Origin: Clostridia bacterium
GTDB taxonomy: Bacteria; Bacillota; Clostridia; Oscillospirales; Acutalibacteraceae
Assembly (NCBI GenBank): GCA_017461235.1
Contig: JAFTYU010000012.1
Location: forward strand, 1 to 64,000
Length of the DNA: 64,000 nucleotides
Reading direction: 5' to 3'
A program made the position numbers and the translations under genes. Within the stretch, counting starts at the first letter, position 1. Each line of letters opens with the position of its first letter. Shown in pieces: positions 1 to 8,224 of the stretch. The notes under the pieces are model-generated. The model had not been told where the DNA came from. It was given only the letters and a program-made list of their open reading frames with translations, and did not search any database.

Positions 1-1
1 T

Positions 2-80
2 ACACTCCTTCGTACTTTTTTGTTGCAGTTGGCAGACCGCAACTTCATTATATCACGAAGGAGTTTTCTTTTTGGAATTG
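2..80. terminator. Stem-loop at window edge
   Basis: Two nested inverted repeats are visible: ACTCCTTCGT near position 4 pairs with ACGAAGGAGT near 55-64, and inside it GTTGC pairs with GCAAC. A T-rich tract follows on the plus strand. It could end a gene lying left of the window, but only its right side can be judged here. Confidence 0.35.
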
Positions 81-102
81 TTTCAGCTATATAATTTAAT
101 TG

Positions 103-127
103 AACCACGCGTCTAACGCGTGGTTTT
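103..127 (+). terminator. Rho-independent terminator
   Basis: A perfect 10-bp stem (AACCACGCGT / ACGCGTGGTT) with a three-base loop is followed by T residues. It would end a plus-strand transcript from outside the window. Confidence 0.5.
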
Positions 128-134
128 ACTATAC

Positions 135-168
135 AAAAAAGACCTGACAATCATCTTGTCAGGTCTTT
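135..168 (-). terminator. Bidirectional terminator downstream of metA
   Basis: AAAGACCTGACAA and TTGTCAGGTCTTT form a 13-bp perfect stem with a five-base loop. Runs of A on the left give a U-tract for the minus-strand metA transcript. Confidence 0.8.
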
Positions 169-171
169 CAA

Positions 172-1089
172 TTATTTTATATTGTCGATATCATACGGCG
201 TTGTCTGATATACGAAGTAGTTGAGCCAGTTTGAGTACAACAGATTAGCGTGAGAGCGCCAGGTGTTACGGGGCGCCTTTGTAATATTGTCATCAGGAAA
301 ATAATTTTCAGGCATTTTTATTTTAAGTCCGCCATCTTTATCTCTGAGATATTCGTTTTTAAGAGTATCGGAATCATACTCCGAATGACCCGTGACAAAA
401 ATCTGCTTTCCGTTTTCACTGCTGACTATATAAACTCCTGCTTTATCAGAAGATGAAAGAATTTTAAGCTCGGGAATTTTTTCAATATCCTCACGATTTA
501 CTGTAGTGTATCGTGAATGGGGCACCATAAAGGTATCATCAAAGCCACGAAGGAGAATAGATTTTTTATAATCTGCCGTGTGTTTATAAACACCCGAAAG
601 TTTTTCGGGTAAGGGATGCTTCTGTATTCCGTAATGGTAGTAAAGACCTGCCTGCGCACCCCAACAGATGTGGAATGTACTTGTAACATTGGTTTTGCTC
701 CACTCCATTATTTCGCAAAGCTCTTTCCAATAAGTTACATCCTCAAACTCAAGCTTCTCAACAGGCGCACCCGTGATTATAAGACCGTCAAACTTTCTGT
801 GCTTAATATCGTCAAAAGTCTTATAGAAAGCCAGAAGATATTCTTTGGGTGTATGCTTCGGAACATGCGACTTTGTGTGAATAAGCTCAAGCTCAACCTG
901 CAAAGGTGTATTACCCAAAAGCCTTGAAAGCTGAGTTTCCGTCTCCGTCTTTTTCGGCATAAGATTCAATACCAGAATTTTCAATGGACGTATATCCTGA
1001 GTTATAGCACGGGTATCGGTCATAACAAATATATTTTCATTCTCAAGTGTTTGAACTGCAGGTAATTCATCAGGTAATTTAATTGGCAT
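172..1089 (-). CDS. metA: Homoserine O-acetyltransferase (MetA family)
   Basis: It acylates homoserine in the cytoplasm, the committing step of methionine synthesis. The 305-residue length fits the MetA family. The nucleophile sits in CWGAQAGL and the catalytic His/Glu in TGHSEYDSD. The residue after GAPV is Glu at position 111; Glu at this site marks acetyl-CoA-using enzymes, whereas the E. coli succinyltransferase has Gly. So O-acetylhomoserine is the expected product, which agrees with the O-acetylhomoserine sulfhydrylase gene just upstream. The start is an ATG with an AAGGAGG site eight bases away. No SAM riboswitch is visible in the 111-bp gap before it; that gap holds a dispersed repeat instead. 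Confidence 0.93.
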   Translation of the reverse strand: MPIKLPDELPAVQTLENENIFVMTDTRAITQDIRPLKILVLNLMPKKTETETQLSRLLGNTPLQVELELIHTKSHVPKHTPKEYLLAFYKTFDDIKHRKFDGLIITGAPVEKLEFEDVTYWKELCEIMEWSKTNVTSTFHICWGAQAGLYYHYGIQKHPLPEKLSGVYKHTADYKKSILLRGFDDTFMVPHSRYTTVNREDIEKIPELKILSSSDKAGVYIVSSENGKQIFVTGHSEYDSDTLKNEYLRDKDGGLKIKMPENYFPDDNITKAPRNTWRSHANLLYSNWLNYFVYQTTPYDIDNIK

Positions 1090-1111
1090 ACCGTCACACC
1101 TCCTTGTTTTA

Positions 1112-1195
1112 AAATAAATAGTGAATAATTAATAATTTCGGGGCAAAACCGATTATAATACTGACCGCAGGTCCCGAAACTACTAACTCCACATT
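1112..1195. repeat. Dispersed intergenic repeat, copy 1
   Basis: This stretch carries TTTCGGGGCAAAACCGATTA followed by GACCGCAGGTCCCGAAA and an ACTACTAACTCC tail. The same blocks recur near 12332, 29090-29310 and, diverged, 32180-32200. TTTCGGG and CCCGAAA form an inverted repeat bracketing the core. Confidence 0.6.
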
Positions 1196-1200
1196 CCTGA

Positions 1201-2481
1201 TTAGTCTTCCAAAGCCTGCTTTAAATCTGCAATAAGATCCTCCGCATTCTCAAGACCACAGGAAAGTCTGACAAGGTCGGGAGTAATTCCTGCAGCAATG
1301 AGTTCATCGTCGTTCATCTGACGGTGAGTTGCGCTGGCAGGATGCAAACAGCAGCTTCTTGCATCGGCAACGTGTGTTTCAATAGCAATAAGTTTAAGCT
1401 TTTTCATAAAGGCTTCGGCAGCTTTTCTGCCACCTTTAACGCCGAAGCTGACAACACCGCAAGTTCCGTTGGGAAGATATTTTTCCGCAAGTGCATGATA
1501 TTTATCATTTTCAAGACCTGCGTAAGTAACCCAACTGATTTTATCTGAGCTCTCAAGGAATTTTGCAACTGCAAGACCATTTTCGCAATGTCTTTTCATA
1601 CGAACGTGAAGACTCTCAAGACCCAGATTGAGATAAAATGCATTCTGAGGAGACTGAATTGAACCGAAGTCACGCATAAGCTGTGCTGTAGCTTTTGTAA
1701 TATATGCGCCTTCTTTGCCGAAGCGTTCTGCATAAGTAATGCCGTGATAACTGTCATCCGGTGTACAGAGCCCGGGGAATTTATCCGCGTGAGCCATCCA
1801 ATCAAATTTACCGCTGTCAACAATGCAACCGCCAACTGCGGCACCGTGACCGTCCATATATTTTGTAGTTGAATGTGTAACAATATCTGCGCCCCATTCA
1901 AAAGGTCTGCAACCGTAGGGAGTTGCAAAGGTATTATCAATAATAAGGGGTACACCGTGAGCATGAGCCGCCTTTGCAAATTTTTCAATATCAAGAACAG
2001 TAAGGGCAGGGTTTGCGATAGTTTCGCCGAAAACTGCCTTTGTGTTGGGTTTGAAAGCGGCATTGAGTTCTTCTTCTGTACAGTCGGGAGAAACGAAAGT
2101 GAAATCAACACCCATACGCTTCATTGTAACTGCAAAAAGGTTATATGTGCCACCGTAGATAGTGGATGATGAAACTACGTGGTCACCGCAGGAAGCGATG
2201 TTAAAAACTGCATAAAATGATGCAGCCTGACCTGATGAGGTAAGCATAGCCGCAGTACCGCCTTCGAGTTCGGCAATTTTAGCAGCTACATAGTCGTTTG
2301 TAGGATTCTGAAGACGGGTGTAAAAATAACCACTTGCTTCAAGGTCAAAAAGTTTACCCATATCTTCGCTTGTAGCATATTTGAAGGTTGTACTTTGCAC
2401 AATGGGAATCTGACGGGGCTCACCGTTACCGGGTGTGTAACCCCCTTGTACACATTTGGTTTCTATTCTGTAATCACTCAT
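1201..2481 (-). CDS. metY: O-acetylhomoserine sulfhydrylase (PLP enzyme)
   Basis: It condenses O-acetylhomoserine with sulfide to give homocysteine, using pyridoxal phosphate in the Cys/Met metabolism family. The PLP lysine lies in VTHSTTKYMDGHG, and SGQAASFYAVFN and DNTFATP are typical of the family. Of the possible starts, ATG at 2481 has a GAAAGGAAG site in front of it and begins MSDYRIETKC, as expected; an upstream in-frame ATG at 2538 lacks such a site and runs into the previous gene. That leaves 426 residues, normal for MetY. It precedes metA on the same strand, so the two supply consecutive steps of direct sulfhydrylation. Confidence 0.93.
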   Translation of the reverse strand: MSDYRIETKCVQGGYTPGNGEPRQIPIVQSTTFKYATSEDMGKLFDLEASGYFYTRLQNPTNDYVAAKIAELEGGTAAMLTSSGQAASFYAVFNIASCGDHVVSSSTIYGGTYNLFAVTMKRMGVDFTFVSPDCTEEELNAAFKPNTKAVFGETIANPALTVLDIEKFAKAAHAHGVPLIIDNTFATPYGCRPFEWGADIVTHSTTKYMDGHGAAVGGCIVDSGKFDWMAHADKFPGLCTPDDSYHGITYAERFGKEGAYITKATAQLMRDFGSIQSPQNAFYLNLGLESLHVRMKRHCENGLAVAKFLESSDKISWVTYAGLENDKYHALAEKYLPNGTCGVVSFGVKGGRKAAEAFMKKLKLIAIETHVADARSCCLHPASATHRQMNDDELIAAGITPDLVRLSCGLENAEDLIADLKQALED

Positions 2482-2516
2482 TAAAAAAACTTCCTTTCGT
2501 TTAGAGTGGATAATGT

Positions 2517-3218
2517 TTAATCTGTAACAATAACGCACCAGTAAAAAGTACGTCCGTCGGTTGAGTATGCACCCACACCGATTTTTCTGAAATCCTTATT
2601 CATAATTGCTTTTTGGCTCTGTGCATCGTCAAACAATTTGTCTGCCGCCTGAGCATAACCGAAGGATGCGCTTGTAATCATCTTATCAGCAAGGGTACAT
2701 TCAATGCCCATTTCTTCAAGCAATTTAAAATAATACGATCCGTCTTCACGAACAAGAGCTGAACCTGTTTTTGTAGCATATTCCTGTGCCGCAAGCTCTG
2801 CCGCTTCACAAAGTTCCGGTGACATTGTCAGTCTTATGGACTTTCTGTCCTGTTCAAAACGGTAATCGTTTATCAGCTCGGTAAACTCTTCGGGTTGCGT
2901 GTCAAACTCGTAACCTTCCATATATTTCTTTTCAATCTGACCTGCGGCAGTACGGAGAATAAGACGCGCATCGACAGTTGTAACATTTCCGTCACCATCG
3001 ATATCCGCCGCCTCATAGTCGAGACCGTAAAGCCCGGTTTCGTATATACCTGCACTTACCATAAGGGCAATTCGTGCATCCATAGTCGTAACGTACGCAT
3101 CGTTATCTATATCTCCGTAACAACGGATTATTTCAATAGCCCCGAAGGGCATTGCGCCAAGCCATATAAGAACAGTAACCACGATAGCCGCGGTTATAAC
3201 TTTAATTTTTCTGCTCAT
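2517..3218 (-). CDS. Dockerin and CAP-domain exported protein
   Basis: This 233-residue protein has an N-terminal hydrophobic segment (residues 8-27), a signal peptide or anchor. Two calcium-binding dockerin-type repeats follow: GDIDNDAYVTTMDAR at about 35 and ADIDGDGNVTTVDAR at about 70. The second half resembles the CAP/SCP-like fold (FTELINDYRFEQDR through KIGVGAYSTDG and a C-terminal WCVIVTD). Dockerins bind cohesins on scaffolds or the cell surface, so it is probably a wall-associated protein. Dockerin placement at the N-terminus is less common than at the C-terminus. The start has an AAGGTGG site. metY lies 35 bp downstream and may share its transcript. Confidence 0.75.
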   Translation of the reverse strand: MSRKIKVITAAIVVTVLIWLGAMPFGAIEIIRCYGDIDNDAYVTTMDARIALMVSAGIYETGLYGLDYEAADIDGDGNVTTVDARLILRTAAGQIEKKYMEGYEFDTQPEEFTELINDYRFEQDRKSIRLTMSPELCEAAELAAQEYATKTGSALVREDGSYYFKLLEEMGIECTLADKMITSASFGYAQAADKLFDDAQSQKAIMNKDFRKIGVGAYSTDGRTFYWCVIVTD

Positions 3219-3324
3219 AATACCACCTTCGCGGAGCTTACACTCCCCTATTATTTGATATTATATTATATAATAATTAAAAATAAATTGCAATAGCACA
3301 AACGTCAATTAACAAACCCGTAAC

Positions 3325-3354
3325 AAAAAACAGGGAGCATTTCTGCCCCCCTGT
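3325..3354 (-). terminator. Terminator downstream of phosphoesterase gene
   Basis: On the minus strand an ACAGGG/CCCTGT hairpin is followed by six T, directly after the gene ending at 3363. Confidence 0.7.
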
Positions 3355-3362
3355 CTGTAAAA

Positions 3363-4439
3363 TTACACACCTTCGGTATCTGTTATTCTTTCAATTTCAA
3401 TTGATTCGGTGTAGAGCTTTCGCGGATTATCTTCATCCAGCACTATAAGTCTGCCGCCATGCTCCTTGCCGTATGTAAAATAACCTGCTCCCAGAGTCTG
3501 ATAAAGGTCGATACCGTCAATATTCATTCGGAAATCATTAACATGGTCGTGACCGAAGAAGGCGGCGAAAATATCGCCGGTTTTCTTCCAGCTTTCAAAC
3601 TGTTTTGAATAATCTTTTTCCATATTGGGCGGACAGGGAGTTTCCCTTACCCTGCCTTCCAGAATTTTATGGCCGAGTTTGTAATAATTCCCGTCACGTT
3701 CAAAGGTGTATTCATCGTCAGCAGCAGCTTCTTTATAGCCGTAAAGCTCCTGCTGAACAGGTATATGCTGGAACAGGATTGCAGGAAGCGGCTCGCCGCC
3801 GTTTGCCGCTTTCAACTCTGCGGCTCGGTTTTCGTACCACTGAATTTGGTCGTCGTGAACGTGGTCATAGCAGATATCACCTTTTGAATTGCGCTCATAA
3901 TCGTTGGAGTCCATAAGCCATATAGCAAAAGCATCTTTATCGCTGTCGCTGTGCTGAATGGTAACACAACAGTTGCCGCAACCATAAACATCTGCATCAT
4001 TGAGATTTGAACGGCAGTTTGCATACTCCATATACTGCATCATCTGAAATTCGGTGTGAAAACCTACTTCGCCATCGTGATTACCGAAAACAACACAATG
4101 GGGAATATTACGTTCTCTGATGGGTGCTGTGATGCGTTTGATTGTATTCTGCATCAAATCATAAGTAAATTCTTCCCAATATCCACTGACGTTATCTCCA
4201 CCGAAAACGACTAAATCAGGATTGGTTTTTTCCACCAATTTTTCAATAACGTTTATGGTTTCAATATTCCTGCTTTCGGGAATGGCACGGTTTTCATCGT
4301 CGTCCATTTCGGGCTCAACACAGTGAATATCGGTAATATGTAAAATCTTAAATTTACCGTCTGCACCGAATTTAAGCGGTGCAGGTTTTTCTCTTTCGAA
4401 TTTCATGGTTTTCCATTTTTTGGGGTAACCCATTGCCAT
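3363..4439 (-). CDS. Calcineurin-like metallophosphoesterase
   Basis: The protein has 358 residues and no signal peptide. The dinuclear metal motifs of the family appear in order: DIHCVEPE near residue 37, GGDNVSG near 80, GNHDGE near 119, FQH near 222 and GHDHVNDF near 295. The substrate cannot be told; relatives act on phosphodiesters, nucleotides or phospholipid headgroups, and similar proteins are often annotated as purple acid phosphatase-like. The start follows an AAGGTGAT site. It is followed by a terminator, so it and the upstream aminopeptidase, about 45 bp away, are the likely transcript. Confidence 0.85.
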   Translation of the reverse strand: MAMGYPKKWKTMKFEREKPAPLKFGADGKFKILHITDIHCVEPEMDDDENRAIPESRNIETINVIEKLVEKTNPDLVVFGGDNVSGYWEEFTYDLMQNTIKRITAPIRERNIPHCVVFGNHDGEVGFHTEFQMMQYMEYANCRSNLNDADVYGCGNCCVTIQHSDSDKDAFAIWLMDSNDYERNSKGDICYDHVHDDQIQWYENRAAELKAANGGEPLPAILFQHIPVQQELYGYKEAAADDEYTFERDGNYYKLGHKILEGRVRETPCPPNMEKDYSKQFESWKKTGDIFAAFFGHDHVNDFRMNIDGIDLYQTLGAGYFTYGKEHGGRLIVLDEDNPRKLYTESIEIERITDTEGV

Positions 4440-4484
4440 AGTAAATCACCTTTTGCTCTATATTTGATTTGTTTTCAATTGCAA

Positions 4485-5711
4485 TTAAAATGCCCAATTT
4501 CCGTCTTTAAAAATGGGGTAAGCCACACCGTCTTTATATCCTGTAATTTCAAGGTCAGGAGCACCTATCATAAAGTCAACGTGTATCATACTGTCGTTGA
4601 CACCCAATGCCTGACATTCCTCAAGACTCTTTTTCTCAAAACCGTCAACAGTATCACAAAAGCCTCTGCCGAGAGCCACGTGACAACTTGCATTTTCATC
4701 AAAAAGGGTATTATAGAAAAGTATACCCGTATTTGCAATAGGACTGTCGTGGGGTATAAGTGCAAGTTCACCCAGATACCCTGCGCCTTCATCCATTGAA
4801 AGCATTTTATCAAGCAAATCTTTACCAACTTTAGCATCCCACTCAACGGCTTTGCCGTCTTTGAAGACAATATAAAACTCATCAATTATCTGACTTTGCC
4901 AGGAAAGGGGTTTGGTAGAAACAACCTTACCTTCTGCATAACCTTTTTTGGGAGATATAAAAACCTCTTCGGTAGGTAAATTGGGATTGAAAAAATTACC
5001 TGAAAGAGTGTTTTCCCCGCCACCGCACCAATGGCTTTCGGGAATGAGCCATGCCTTGAAATCAGTTCCGTTTGAGCTCTTGTAATGAAGGTAGTCAAAC
5101 TTTTTATCGTTAAGGTATGCGCTTCTTGCTTTTAAATCTGCATTGTGTGCTTTCCACGCTTCTTCAGGGTCATTATCTTTTGTAACATAAACCGTTTGCA
5201 AAATAGCATCCCAGAGCATATTATATGCTTTATTTTTTGTCTCGTTCGGGAAAACGCGCTTTGCCCAGGCGTACGAAGGTACTGCGGCAATACACCACTG
5301 GTCTTTATTTTCAAGAGCATCGCTGTATTTTTTAGTAACTTTATAGCGAGCCATCTGGGATTTCTGCATTTTTTCGCGGTTCACGCCTGCAAGACCGTAC
5401 GGATCTTCACTCTCGATGTAAATTCTGCAAGGTACTTCTTCCACCATTAATTTGAGACGTTCCTCCTGCCACGCAGGAACTTCGCTTAAAGATTTAAGTG
5501 TGCGATAGCGGTAATTGAGTTTGGTAACTGCCTGGAAGCCCCAGTCAACTTCAACCCTTGAGGCACCGGCTTTGTAACACTCGTTAACAAGAATTGTGAC
5601 AAACTCATATTGGTCCGCCTCACAGTAAATTCTGACAGGTTGACCTTTTTTTATATTGGCACCCACCCTTGCAATAAGGCGGGCGTACTTCTTTTGCATA
5701 GTTTTGTTCAT
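4485..5711 (-). CDS. M29 family metalloaminopeptidase
   Basis: This is a cytoplasmic aminopeptidase of the thermophilic M29 (AmpS/PepS) family, releasing N-terminal amino acids from peptides. Metal ligands expected in the C-terminal half are visible: the Glu of GELALIPHDSP, the His and Tyr around FYNTLFDENASCHVALG, and the HxD of HVDFMIG. The length, about 408 residues, is normal. A TTG at 5714 overlaps the ribosome binding site, so the ATG at 5711, five bases after AAGGTG, is the better start. Confidence 0.9.
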   Translation of the reverse strand: MNKTMQKKYARLIARVGANIKKGQPVRIYCEADQYEFVTILVNECYKAGASRVEVDWGFQAVTKLNYRYRTLKSLSEVPAWQEERLKLMVEEVPCRIYIESEDPYGLAGVNREKMQKSQMARYKVTKKYSDALENKDQWCIAAVPSYAWAKRVFPNETKNKAYNMLWDAILQTVYVTKDNDPEEAWKAHNADLKARSAYLNDKKFDYLHYKSSNGTDFKAWLIPESHWCGGGENTLSGNFFNPNLPTEEVFISPKKGYAEGKVVSTKPLSWQSQIIDEFYIVFKDGKAVEWDAKVGKDLLDKMLSMDEGAGYLGELALIPHDSPIANTGILFYNTLFDENASCHVALGRGFCDTVDGFEKKSLEECQALGVNDSMIHVDFMIGAPDLEITGYKDGVAYPIFKDGNWAF

Positions 5712-5860
5712 CAAATCACCTTTTGTTGTTGGTTTATATTATTTATTTTATCACAAAACGCCTGTTAATACAACAAGGAGTTATAAAATTGGTTATTAAT
5801 TTATGTTGAGTCGTAAATAACAGGTGATGCTTTTTATCCAATGCTACATCCCCTTCATTA

Positions 5861-5895
5861 TTGACAAGGTTGATTTTAAATGTTAAATTTAAGTT
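5861..5895 (+). promoter_or_regulatory. Promoter abutting a start codon
   Basis: TTGACA (5861-5866) and TAAATT (5884-5889) are separated by 17 bp. The expected transcription start falls at about 5896, which is the A of the next ATG, and no Shine-Dalgarno sequence lies between. A leaderless mRNA is therefore possible. Confidence 0.55.
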
Positions 5896-6306
5896 ATGAA
5901 AAAAACGATTAAAAGCTTATTCAAAAAACATTGGCTGACAATTTTAATAATTATTTCCATACTGCCGTTTTACTTCGCCTTTGGTTGCCCTATACGGTTT
6001 CTCACGGGCATAAGCTGTATGGGTTGCGGTATGTCACGTGCAGCGGAAGCCTTGTTGCATTTTGATTTTTCAACAGCACTCAGAATGCATCCCCTTATTT
6101 TTATTATGCCTGCTGCGGCAGTATTAATAATCTTACATAAAAGATTGCCCCGTAAACTAATAAACTCTCTTACAGCAATACTCTGCGCTTTGATGATAAT
6201 AGTGTATCTCATACGACTTTTTTCAGGCAGCGATATAGTGTATATCGACCTGCATGATGGATTTATTTACAAATGTGTCGAACATTTTATAAATTTCATA
6301 ACGTAG
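5896..6306 (+). CDS. DUF2752 small membrane protein
   Basis: This 136-residue protein has about three membrane segments (residues 13-30, 62-80, 88-108). The DUF2752 signature is present: two Cys-containing turns, FGCPIRFLTG and CMGCGMSRA, then a MHPL motif. Its function is unknown. It stands alone between opposing genes. It lacks a recognisable ribosome binding site, and the promoter sits so close that translation may be leaderless. A terminator follows near 6369. Confidence 0.75.
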   Translation: MKKTIKSLFKKHWLTILIIISILPFYFAFGCPIRFLTGISCMGCGMSRAAEALLHFDFSTALRMHPLIFIMPAAAVLIILHKRLPRKLINSLTAILCALMIIVYLIRLFSGSDIVYIDLHDGFIYKCVEHFINFIT

Positions 6307-6368
6307 AGTGAGTGTATTCGAATCAGCCTTAAATGGCGAGGTTTCGGTACTTTTGCCCACTCTAAACA

Positions 6369-6398
6369 AAAAGGAGAACTCGCAGGAGTTCTCCTTTT
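6369..6398. terminator. Bidirectional terminator between converging genes
   Basis: AAAAGGAGAACTC and GAGTTCTCCTTTT form a 13-bp perfect stem with loop GCAG. T residues follow on both strands, so it can serve the DUF2752 gene and the spore protein gene. Confidence 0.8.
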
Positions 6399-6430
6399 CG
6401 CTACCTTACGGTAGAAATTACTCGGGGTAA

Positions 6431-6640
6431 TTATTTGTTGCCTTCTTCGTAAGCCTGAATCATCTTTTTAACCATCTGACCACCGATAGAACCGGCCTGA
6501 CGAGATGTGAGGTCACCGTTGTAACCCTGCTTAAGATCAACGCCTACTTCCTGAGCAGCTTCCATCTTAATCTGGTTAAGAATCTGCTTTGCACTTGCCT
6601 TAGTATCTGCGGGCATAGAACTGTTTTTTGCCATTTTCAT
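6431..6640 (-). CDS. Alpha/beta-type small acid-soluble spore protein
   Basis: SASPs coat spore DNA and protect it from damage, then are degraded at germination. The 69-residue protein carries the two conserved family blocks: LNQIKMEAAQEVGVDL at about 21-36 and LTSRQAGSIGGQMVKKMI at about 44-61. Two ATGs compete: 6640, four bases after GGAG, and 6634, ten bases after it; both are possible. It marks the organism as a spore former. A sigma-G promoter is expected upstream, but I could not assign one with confidence. Confidence 0.93.
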   Translation of the reverse strand: MKMAKNSSMPADTKASAKQILNQIKMEAAQEVGVDLKQGYNGDLTSRQAGSIGGQMVKKMIQAYEEGNK

Positions 6641-6827
6641 TACACTCCTTCACAAAAGTCTTTTTGCGTTTGCAAAGTTATTATTTGAAATGCGCAAGAA
6701 AATATTAAAAAAATCAAATAACAATTTTTGGCGTTAAAGCACTCATCGGAAATAAATAAATCGTACGTATTTATGTCATTTATTATATCAAGCTTTTATT
6801 ACACTCTTATTTGAAAAGTTCTTTTTC

Positions 6828-6857
6828 TTGACAATTATAATCAAAATGAATTACACT
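6828..6857 (+). promoter_or_regulatory. Promoter of the acetyltransferase gene
   Basis: TTGACA at 6828-6833 and TACACT at 6852-6857, 18 bp apart, lie upstream of the GAGAGGTG binding site. Confidence 0.6.
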
Positions 6858-6875
6858 TATACGAGAGGTGTTTAT

Positions 6876-8033
6876 ATGATTATAAGAAAACTCACGAAGG
6901 ATGATTTCAAGCAATCCGCTGAAGTTTCTGCAAGTGCCTATGCTTATGATATTGACGATGCGATTTTTGATGAAAATGTTGATACCTTCGGTGCCTTCAT
7001 AAACAATGGGGAAACGCTTATTTCTCAAATAGTATGCAGCTTGAGAAAGAATTTTTATTGCGGCAAAAGAATAGGCTGTGCCGCTGTTGGCGGTGTTGCC
7101 TCAAAGCCTGAGTATCGCCGTATGGGTGGTGTGCGTGCAACATTTGACACTGTGTTTGAACATGCATTAAAAAACGGTGCAGATGTGAGCATCCTTTATC
7201 CGTTCTCTATAGAATACTACAGAAAATTCGGTTATGAGACTATTTTGAGATGCATCCGCGCAGAATGCTCCTTCAAAGCCTTTGACAATATTGAAAGATT
7301 CCATGAAGTTACTCTTGCCACGGAAGAAAACAAAGATATTCTGAAAGATATCTACACGGACATTGCCAAGAGAAATAATATGATGTTTGTACGTGACAAC
7401 TATGAAAATTTCTGTTTTACACCATATAAAAGCTGCCGTTACACTTACTTTGTAAACCGCAAAAGTACAAACGGCTACGTCACCTTTACCCTTGACCGCA
7501 GTGCACGCATAATTAATATCTGTGAGCTTTTATTCAGCAACAAAACTGCACTTCTCAACCTTTTAGGATTTCTTAAAACCTATGACGGCAACTACGATAC
7601 AGTGAATTTTTATAAGCTGCCCTTGAGCTCCCCTGTTTTTGAAGTTCTGCGTGATGAAAACAGGTTTATTAAACGTACTTATATTTACGACGGTCAAGCG
7701 AGAATACTTGATATTGAAAACATTTTAAATAACACCGTTTATCCCGAAGAAAAAGGAAATTTCACAGTAAAAATCACAGATAATCAGGTGAAAAAAAACA
7801 ACGCCATATTCACCGTAAGCTATGAAAACGGCGAAGGTGTAGTTTATAAAAACATCACCGCAGATTATGATATTGCTCTGGATATACCGTCGGCTACACG
7901 TATAATTTTAGGCAGAGAAGGTCTTACTCTCAACGAAATTTCTTATATAGCAAATACAGAAATAGTCACCGACTGCCGAGACTTTTTAAGAGCATTTCCC
8001 AAATGCACGACCGTCTTTTATGATGGATTTTAA
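6876..8033 (+). CDS. Eis-like GNAT N-acetyltransferase
   Basis: This 385-residue protein fits the Eis-type architecture: a GNAT domain with an acetyl-CoA loop around VASKPEYRRMGGVRATFD (about 82-99), a second GNAT-like domain, and a C-terminal SCP2-like domain. The clear HPFxxxYYRKFGYE-type stretch (YPFSIEYYRKFGYE) is typical. Eis relatives acetylate aminoglycosides or other amines; the natural substrate here is unknown. The ATG at 6876 follows GAGAGGTG; an upstream ATG at 6828 falls inside the promoter and is rejected. A terminator follows at 8040. Confidence 0.85.
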   Translation: MIIRKLTKDDFKQSAEVSASAYAYDIDDAIFDENVDTFGAFINNGETLISQIVCSLRKNFYCGKRIGCAAVGGVASKPEYRRMGGVRATFDTVFEHALKNGADVSILYPFSIEYYRKFGYETILRCIRAECSFKAFDNIERFHEVTLATEENKDILKDIYTDIAKRNNMMFVRDNYENFCFTPYKSCRYTYFVNRKSTNGYVTFTLDRSARIINICELLFSNKTALLNLLGFLKTYDGNYDTVNFYKLPLSSPVFEVLRDENRFIKRTYIYDGQARILDIENILNNTVYPEEKGNFTVKITDNQVKKNNAIFTVSYENGEGVVYKNITADYDIALDIPSATRIILGREGLTLNEISYIANTEIVTDCRDFLRAFPKCTTVFYDGF

Positions 8034-8039
8034 AAAACT

Positions 8040-8076
8040 GCATCTTCTTGTGTTTTTGCACAAGAAGATGTTTTTT
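8040..8076 (+). terminator. Terminator after acetyltransferase gene
   Basis: GCATCTTCTTGTG and CACAAGAAGATG form a 12-bp stem followed by six T. Confidence 0.85.
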
Positions 8077-8224
8077 ATTTTGTAAAAACTATATAATAAA
8101 CAGAATTTTTTTAAAATCGCAAAAAAATTCTTGCGAAGTCATTTTCGGAATGATAGTATATACTGGTATTAGAATGAATGTATTTTCGATTATATCCCCC
8201 AAATATGATTTAGGAGAATGAATT

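Noticed and set aside
1090-1200. SAM riboswitch upstream of metA
   Set aside because: The gap is only 111 bp and is filled by a repeat; no SAM-binding core was seen.
498-5450. Many opposite-strand or shifted ORFs inside metA, metY, phosphoesterase and aminopeptidase genes
   Set aside because: They lack binding sites and family motifs and lie wholly inside well-supported genes; the same holds for shadow frames in the rest of the window.
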